Shown here: piece after piece, positions 49,788-53,743 of the stretch | Position numbering within the stretch: position 1 is the first letter of the stretch | Layout of the letters: every line of letters begins with the position of its first letter | NCBI GenBank assembly: GCA_020348445.1 | Contig: CP070751.1 | Location: 2,860,309 to 2,914,051 of the forward strand | Direction: 5' to 3' | From: Thermoplasmata archaeon | Lineage (GTDB): Archaea > Thermoplasmatota > Thermoplasmata > GCA-020350865 | Length of the DNA stretch: 53,743 nucleotides | Notes under the pieces: generated by a model | The model's database searches: none | The model's input: only the letters and a program-made list of their open reading frames with translations | What the model was told of the DNA's origin: nothing | Made by a program: the position numbers and the translations under genes

Positions 49788-49792
49788 AGAAG

Positions 49793-50188
49793 TTGAGAAG
49801 AAAGATAATTGATTATAACCTACTGAGTACCAAGGGTGTTACATTCAATCGTTTGGATATAAACAAGTTGGTCAAGTATCCAAAAGAAAGCTGGGAACAT
49901 TTTGCAGTGAAGTCACAAATATTCTATATACTTCGTACAATGGACCATGATGTTCTAACAGAATTCGAGATTACTGGTTTTGGTATCGGAGATGTAATTG
50001 ACATATCCACTAGAATCACATGCCAGTATGAAATCGAAACTGCAATAAAATCAGCTAAACATCATAAGACAATTCAGAAGTATGCGAGACGGGGTTTGGA
50101 TATCATTATTGTATATATACCAAAGTTACCCAATGATGAATATGACCGCTATAAATATCTTAAAGATGTGATCATCGTACCAGATTGA
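49793..50188 (+). CDS. PD-(D/E)xK-like hypothetical protein
   Basis: The protein has 131 residues from a TTG start fixed by AGGAGGTGAT. The core GIGDVIDISTRITCQYEIET has the acidic residues of a restriction-endonuclease-like fold (D...E-x-E), followed by basic residues and IIIVYIPKLPND, a strand typical after the active site. The catalytic Lys is not obvious (the E-T replaces E-x-K), so activity is uncertain. A decayed relative lies at 751-951 next to an IS element, so the family moves in this genome. Function is unknown; small nuclease-like proteins of this type occur in archaeal mobile regions. Confidence 0.6.
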   Translation: MRRKIIDYNLLSTKGVTFNRLDINKLVKYPKESWEHFAVKSQIFYILRTMDHDVLTEFEITGFGIGDVIDISTRITCQYEIETAIKSAKHHKTIQKYARRGLDIIIVYIPKLPNDEYDRYKYLKDVIIVPD

Positions 50189-50263
50189 CCATTATAATCT
50201 CTTTTTTTGTGATTCTTAAAGCTAAATTTATTATTAACTAAGTTGAAGCCTTGAAAAATATAT

Positions 50264-51043
50264 CTAAAATTTATAAGGTGGTCGCAATATCACTTGTGAG
50301 TTATCACCAAAATTAAAAAAATATTCGATTGGCACTATTGAATAATCAACTTTTGGTACTCGGGATATTTTTTTAAATTCTATTGGTAGGTCATATAGAC
50401 CATCTTTATTTTCAACTATAAAATAGGATAAAATTGGGGAAAAAGGAGGACATCTTAATCCAGCTAGGATAGCAACTAGGTTCTGATAATCCGTTCCAAA
50501 TTCTCTTAGAATGGATAGAATTACCACAAATAACTCATGTGGATTAAATGGTTCATTTATAAAATTTAAATTAATAATTCTTTTATTATATTCATAACAT
50601 TGTCCATATTTCCTTCCTATTGTTTCTTTTATCTTCTCTCTGTGGCTTCGCTCATCATATTTATTTCGAATAATAACCGTATTTTCTTGAGCTTTTCTTG
50701 TAAATAGAATCTTGGGTTCAATTTTATTATCAATATTCCTTGATATAGTGTAAAATTCGGTTCCAAGTTCATTTAACCATTTTTGAGTTTTTCCTATCAA
50801 TGAATCAGGAAAATAGCCATGGTGATTCGTACATTCTACCACATATCCATTTCCAATATCAAAATCAGGTGTTTGATTTTTATTTCTTGTAATCTTTTTA
50901 GGTTTGAAACCTAAACGGATCAACTCAATTTCGAGAGATTTCTCAGAAAATGGATCAAACAAATTAATGGGAATCCGTGTGTTTTTCCAAGTATTCCCGA
51001 CTTTAATTTGTCCAAATATAGATTGGTTTCTTATTTTCATCAT
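50264..51043 (-). CDS. Hypothetical protein, possible nuclease-like fold
   Basis: The protein has 259 residues. TPDFDIGNGYVVECTNHHG resembles the D-x(n)-E-x-T/K heart of a PD-(D/E)xK fold, with a conserved-looking SEKSLEIELIRLGF helix before it. The remainder has KILFTRKAQENTVIIRNKYDERSHREK and a helical C-terminus. No signal peptide or membrane segment is present. The family is not recognised. It starts at the ATG at 51043; on the minus strand CATATATAACA (51056-51066) is a TATA box close enough for a leaderless transcript. It lies between HEPN-like, nuclease-like and surface genes in an AT-rich accessory region. Confidence 0.5.
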   Translation of the reverse strand: MMKIRNQSIFGQIKVGNTWKNTRIPINLFDPFSEKSLEIELIRLGFKPKKITRNKNQTPDFDIGNGYVVECTNHHGYFPDSLIGKTQKWLNELGTEFYTISRNIDNKIEPKILFTRKAQENTVIIRNKYDERSHREKIKETIGRKYGQCYEYNKRIINLNFINEPFNPHELFVVILSILREFGTDYQNLVAILAGLRCPPFSPILSYFIVENKDGLYDLPIEFKKISRVPKVDYSIVPIEYFFNFGDNSQVILRPPYKF

Positions 51044-51364
51044 TCCATACCATTTGTTATATATGTGAAATTCGCCTTTAAAAAGGATTCGTGATAATGA
51101 TTAACAATATTATGTCTATTGTAACTTCTCAGGTATTCTTTGCTATCCCCAAAAACCTGCTTTCCTCTTCCTTATGATTTTGCTTTACAGAACGCCATAC
51201 CCTGTTCTTACAAAATCTACATCCATCAGAATTCCCGCCCTTCGGGCCTAAACTTCCGCCCCTCGCTCCAATCAAGTCCTCCGCTTCCGCCCTCCTGCAC
51301 TCAGTTCGAAATCACTTGGAGAACCGCGATTTTTTGGTAGTTTATACTAAGGTTTTAAAAATTG
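51044..51364. other. Intergenic region with a GC-rich tract
   Basis: Apart from the TATA box for the gene at 50264-51043, this 321-bp stretch holds a GC-richer, C-rich tract (51225-51300), with a short hairpin CGCCCTTCGGGC near 51236. It ends in ggtagtttata (51337-51348), which resembles the outer end of the IS at 1-12. No coding frame is convincing. It could be a remnant of an IS end; the evidence is weak. Confidence 0.3.
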
Positions 51365-53446
51365 TTAGAGAGGCACTTCCCAGACACAATCGGTTTTGGC
51401 ATGTATCCAATATCCTCGTCCTTTTTCGAAATAATCAAACTCGCCTATTTGCTCCCATTTTTGGCTAGAGGCGTTATAGGTCCAGATCGCATCAACTTCC
51501 AAATCGAATGTTAGATTATTCAGGGCAAAAGTTCTACTTTTATTGCTCAATGAGGGGTATCCTACAAGGTTCCACCCTGTTTTTAAGGTTATACTCTGAT
51601 TTTCTGTGAGAATGATACCCGAGCATTGCAATAGAACACCTCCAGGCTTAGTAATATGTATCCAAAAGCCCGTTTTATGGTCAATGGTATCCAAATCGTT
51701 CAAATTCTGTGGTTTTGAGATATGGTGATGTTTCCAAGGGTCAGAGGCATCATTAACATCATACCACTGTACAGCATCGTATGAACCATTTATTGAATCA
51801 AGAACACTTTCTAGACTTGTGTCCATCTGAATGAACGGGATAGAGACTAAATTCCAACCTTCATAGAGTTGGATAGAATAACTTTGTGATGTGTCAATCG
51901 TGAAATTCCAAACCCAATTCGGAGCAGTTGTGTTCCACATATCGGATGTATAAGTATGCCAATACCACTTGCCATCTGTTAATGGAGGGGGTTTCCAGGA
52001 TGTGGATGTAATCCAGCCACTATAGTAAATGGTGCCGCTTTCAGCATCTGGTTGGTCTGAGATTGTAAAGTTGTAGAAGACTGTGTCGTTATCTAGGTCG
52101 ATGACCTTGGTGATTACCAACGTTGATGTATTATCAATTAGAGTGAAACCGTTAGGTGGGAAAATTGAGGTTGCAATAAAAGGGGGATAGTTTGAGCGGG
52201 AAAAGTAGATATCATAATTACCATTTCGGTCGTCTTGCCATGATATATAGACCGTTCTGTTTCTAATGGCAAGAGAAGCTAAGCGTTGAAAATTAGAACC
52301 CACATCATCATTCACTCTTTGGCTTGGACTGAATGTTGAACCTCCGTCGGTGGAATTAGCAAAATAGATATCAATACCAGAACCTTCCCAAACCACACAA
52401 ATATATCCGTCGTTATTTATAGCAATGGCTGCATCCCAGTTAGATGCTCCTGTAACATCGTTCACCCTCTTATTTGGACTGAAAGTAATACCACCATCGG
52501 TAGAATTAGCAAAATAGACGCTAGTTTCCCTTTCATCTTCCCACACAATACCTATTATGTCACCATTTGCTGCAATATCAGGCCAAAATTGATAAGCGTT
52601 TCCAGTATCATCACTTACCCTTTTGTTTGAGTTAAAATTTATACCACCATCAGTTGAGTTGGCGTAATAGATATCGGGACCGGTAATTCCTGTATTTCTA
52701 TAGTCACACCAAGCAATATGAATGTTATTCCGATTATCTACAGCAATAGCAGGATCTCTCGAAGAATTATCTGCATCATTTATTTTTTTATTTATACTAA
52801 AAGTTAATCCTCCATTTGTGGAATTTGCATAATAGATGTGATAATTTCCCTCACTCCTTTTGTCTTCCCATACTATATGGATTATGTCATTGCTATCAAC
52901 TGCTATATCAGGTCTTCCTTGTTCTGTTGTTCCTCCATCATCATTAATCATCTTGCTTGTACTCCATGACATACCACCGTCAGAGGAATTCGCATAGTAA
53001 ATATCACCGTTGCTCAAACCATCTATTCCCCCATCACTTCCTACCCATCTTCCATCAGCATCATTTCGCCAATCTTCCCATACAACATGAAGTTTGCTTT
53101 TAGAATCAATAGCAATGGAAGGTATATTTTGTAAGGTATCTCCCGAGTCATCGCTCACTTTTATAGACTCATTAAAAGATAAAAGTTCATTGGTTGATTT
53201 TGCAAAATATATATCACCTCGGCCATTTGAAGGAAGACTTGGATCATTCCTATAGTCACGCCATACTACAAAGATGTTTCCAAAATCATCTACTGTTATC
53301 GAAGGTTGACATTGACTAGTAAGGTTACCTTCGATTAATAAATTAGAAGTAAAAGTTTCTGCATTTATAAATAAATTTAAGTTGCTAAACCCAAAAATAA
53401 TAACTGAAAGTGTGATGCCTAAGGTAACAAGGAATGCCCTTTTCAT
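51365..53446 (-). CDS. Secreted BNR/Asp-box propeller protein (copy B)
   Basis: The protein has 693 residues from the ATG at 53446, preceded by GGAG, and has the signal peptide MKRAFLVTLGITLSVIIFGF; an earlier ATG at 53479 adds 11 residues without a better ribosome site. Nine or so Asp-box-like repeats (YFANSTDGGITFSPNKRVND, cut here to STDGGITF) make a propeller. An Fn3-like domain follows, then the same WNLVSIPF/GWNLVGYP module as copy A, ending VWEVPL. A TATA box TTTAAATATAAG lies at about 53490-53501. A beta-helix gene ends 77 bp upstream, as at copy A. It is probably a surface binding protein. Confidence 0.75.
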   Translation of the reverse strand: MKRAFLVTLGITLSVIIFGFSNLNLFINAETFTSNLLIEGNLTSQCQPSITVDDFGNIFVVWRDYRNDPSLPSNGRGDIYFAKSTNELLSFNESIKVSDDSGDTLQNIPSIAIDSKSKLHVVWEDWRNDADGRWVGSDGGIDGLSNGDIYYANSSDGGMSWSTSKMINDDGGTTEQGRPDIAVDSNDIIHIVWEDKRSEGNYHIYYANSTNGGLTFSINKKINDADNSSRDPAIAVDNRNNIHIAWCDYRNTGITGPDIYYANSTDGGINFNSNKRVSDDTGNAYQFWPDIAANGDIIGIVWEDERETSVYFANSTDGGITFSPNKRVNDVTGASNWDAAIAINNDGYICVVWEGSGIDIYFANSTDGGSTFSPSQRVNDDVGSNFQRLASLAIRNRTVYISWQDDRNGNYDIYFSRSNYPPFIATSIFPPNGFTLIDNTSTLVITKVIDLDNDTVFYNFTISDQPDAESGTIYYSGWITSTSWKPPPLTDGKWYWHTYTSDMWNTTAPNWVWNFTIDTSQSYSIQLYEGWNLVSIPFIQMDTSLESVLDSINGSYDAVQWYDVNDASDPWKHHHISKPQNLNDLDTIDHKTGFWIHITKPGGVLLQCSGIILTENQSITLKTGWNLVGYPSLSNKSRTFALNNLTFDLEVDAIWTYNASSQKWEQIGEFDYFEKGRGYWIHAKTDCVWEVPL

Positions 53447-53523
53447 GGCTATTGTCTCCATCGAATATCTATTATCCATATATGAAATAATCTTATATTT
53501 AAATTAGTCGAATGGGGTTTTAA

Positions 53524-53743
53524 TCAAAATGGACTATCCGAGAAAGGTTCGAATTCCACATAATTTGAAACTTTATCGCCTTGACCGTCAGGATTGCTGG
53601 TAGAATGGTAAGGACCTGTCTCATGCCCCCACCAATTATTTTGCGCATCAATTATTATTGAGGAATAAGTATTTATTACTCCATATCCAGGCCCAGATGA
53701 TCCTCCTCCATTATTGCAGATATTATTGTAGTTAATGGTCGGG
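53524..53743 (-). CDS. Beta-helix surface protein, C-terminal part (runs off the window)
   Basis: The last 72 codons of a gene that continues past the window edge. INYNNICNNGGG, IDAQNNWWGHETGP and DKVSNYVEFEPF match the stump at 48440-48748 almost phrase by phrase. The pattern is a NosD-like right-handed beta helix with NNWWG turn residues. The frame ends at a TGA (53524-53526). Its completeness cannot be judged. Confidence 0.65.
   Translation of the reverse strand, partial: PTINYNNICNNGGGSSGPGYGVINTYSSIIIDAQNNWWGHETGPYHSTSNPDGQGDKVSNYVEFEPFSDSPF

Overview
The window reads as a chromosomal segment of a euryarchaeon, probably in or near Thermoplasmatota. This assignment is inferred from gene content, not from a search. 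Archaeal markers are GatE, the archaeal form of AlaRS, type II methionine aminopeptidase, a Sec11-type signal peptidase, the ftsZ1-ftsZ2-secE-spt5-rpl11 block, BRE/TATA promoters close to start codons, and many secreted proteins with PKD-, NEW3-, LTD- and vWA-like domains. Membrane-anchored winged-helix regulators and RDD-SAP proteins are common in that phylum.

Layout. 0-3 kb: an IS200/IS605-type tnpA with its end hairpins, a decayed nuclease-like gene, and an archaeal STAND-type ATPase under a two-operator promoter. 2.9-14.6 kb: a minus-strand surface locus with two giant paralogous vWA/lamin-tail-domain proteins, followed by a polymorphic-toxin-like protein and a probable immunity gene. 15-30 kb: mostly housekeeping genes (aminotransferase, radical SAM protein, gatE, map, sua5, an MBL-fold hydrolase, two pilin-like proteins). 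It also holds a tRNA-Gly(CCC) with an apparent T-loop intron and a membrane-tethered WD40/cadherin/PKD/wHTH regulator. 30-37.5 kb: signal peptidase, a secreted DUF3344-like protein, alaS, a site-2 protease and zinc-ribbon proteins. 37.5-41.8 kb: an AT-rich accessory island with orphan genes, a 7 x 15-bp tandem repeat, a class-II tRNA with a GAA anticodon and encoded CCA, an AbrB-like gene and a SWIM-finger DDE transposase. 41.8-46.2 kb: tandem ftsZ, secE, spt5 with an extra N-terminal domain, and rpl11. 46.2-53.7 kb: a second accessory region made of two copies of a beta-helix/BNR-propeller surface-gene unit, with HEPN-like and PD-(D/E)xK-like genes between them.

How the genes work together. 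Cell division, protein export and translation genes form a conserved core. Around it lie surface-protein arrays that share C-terminal 'WNLxSxP'-like beta modules, and defence- or conflict-like genes (toxin-immunity pair, STAND ATPase, HEPN, nuclease-like genes, insertion sequences). The strongest candidates for undescribed biology are the archaeal toxin-immunity module behind giant vWA proteins, the WD40-to-wHTH transmembrane regulator, the T-loop tRNA intron with its decayed downstream copy, and the repeated use of short palindromes between TATA box and start codon of genes encoding winged-helix proteins.

All calls come from reading the sequence. Family names rest on motif recognition, and no alignment or database search was run.
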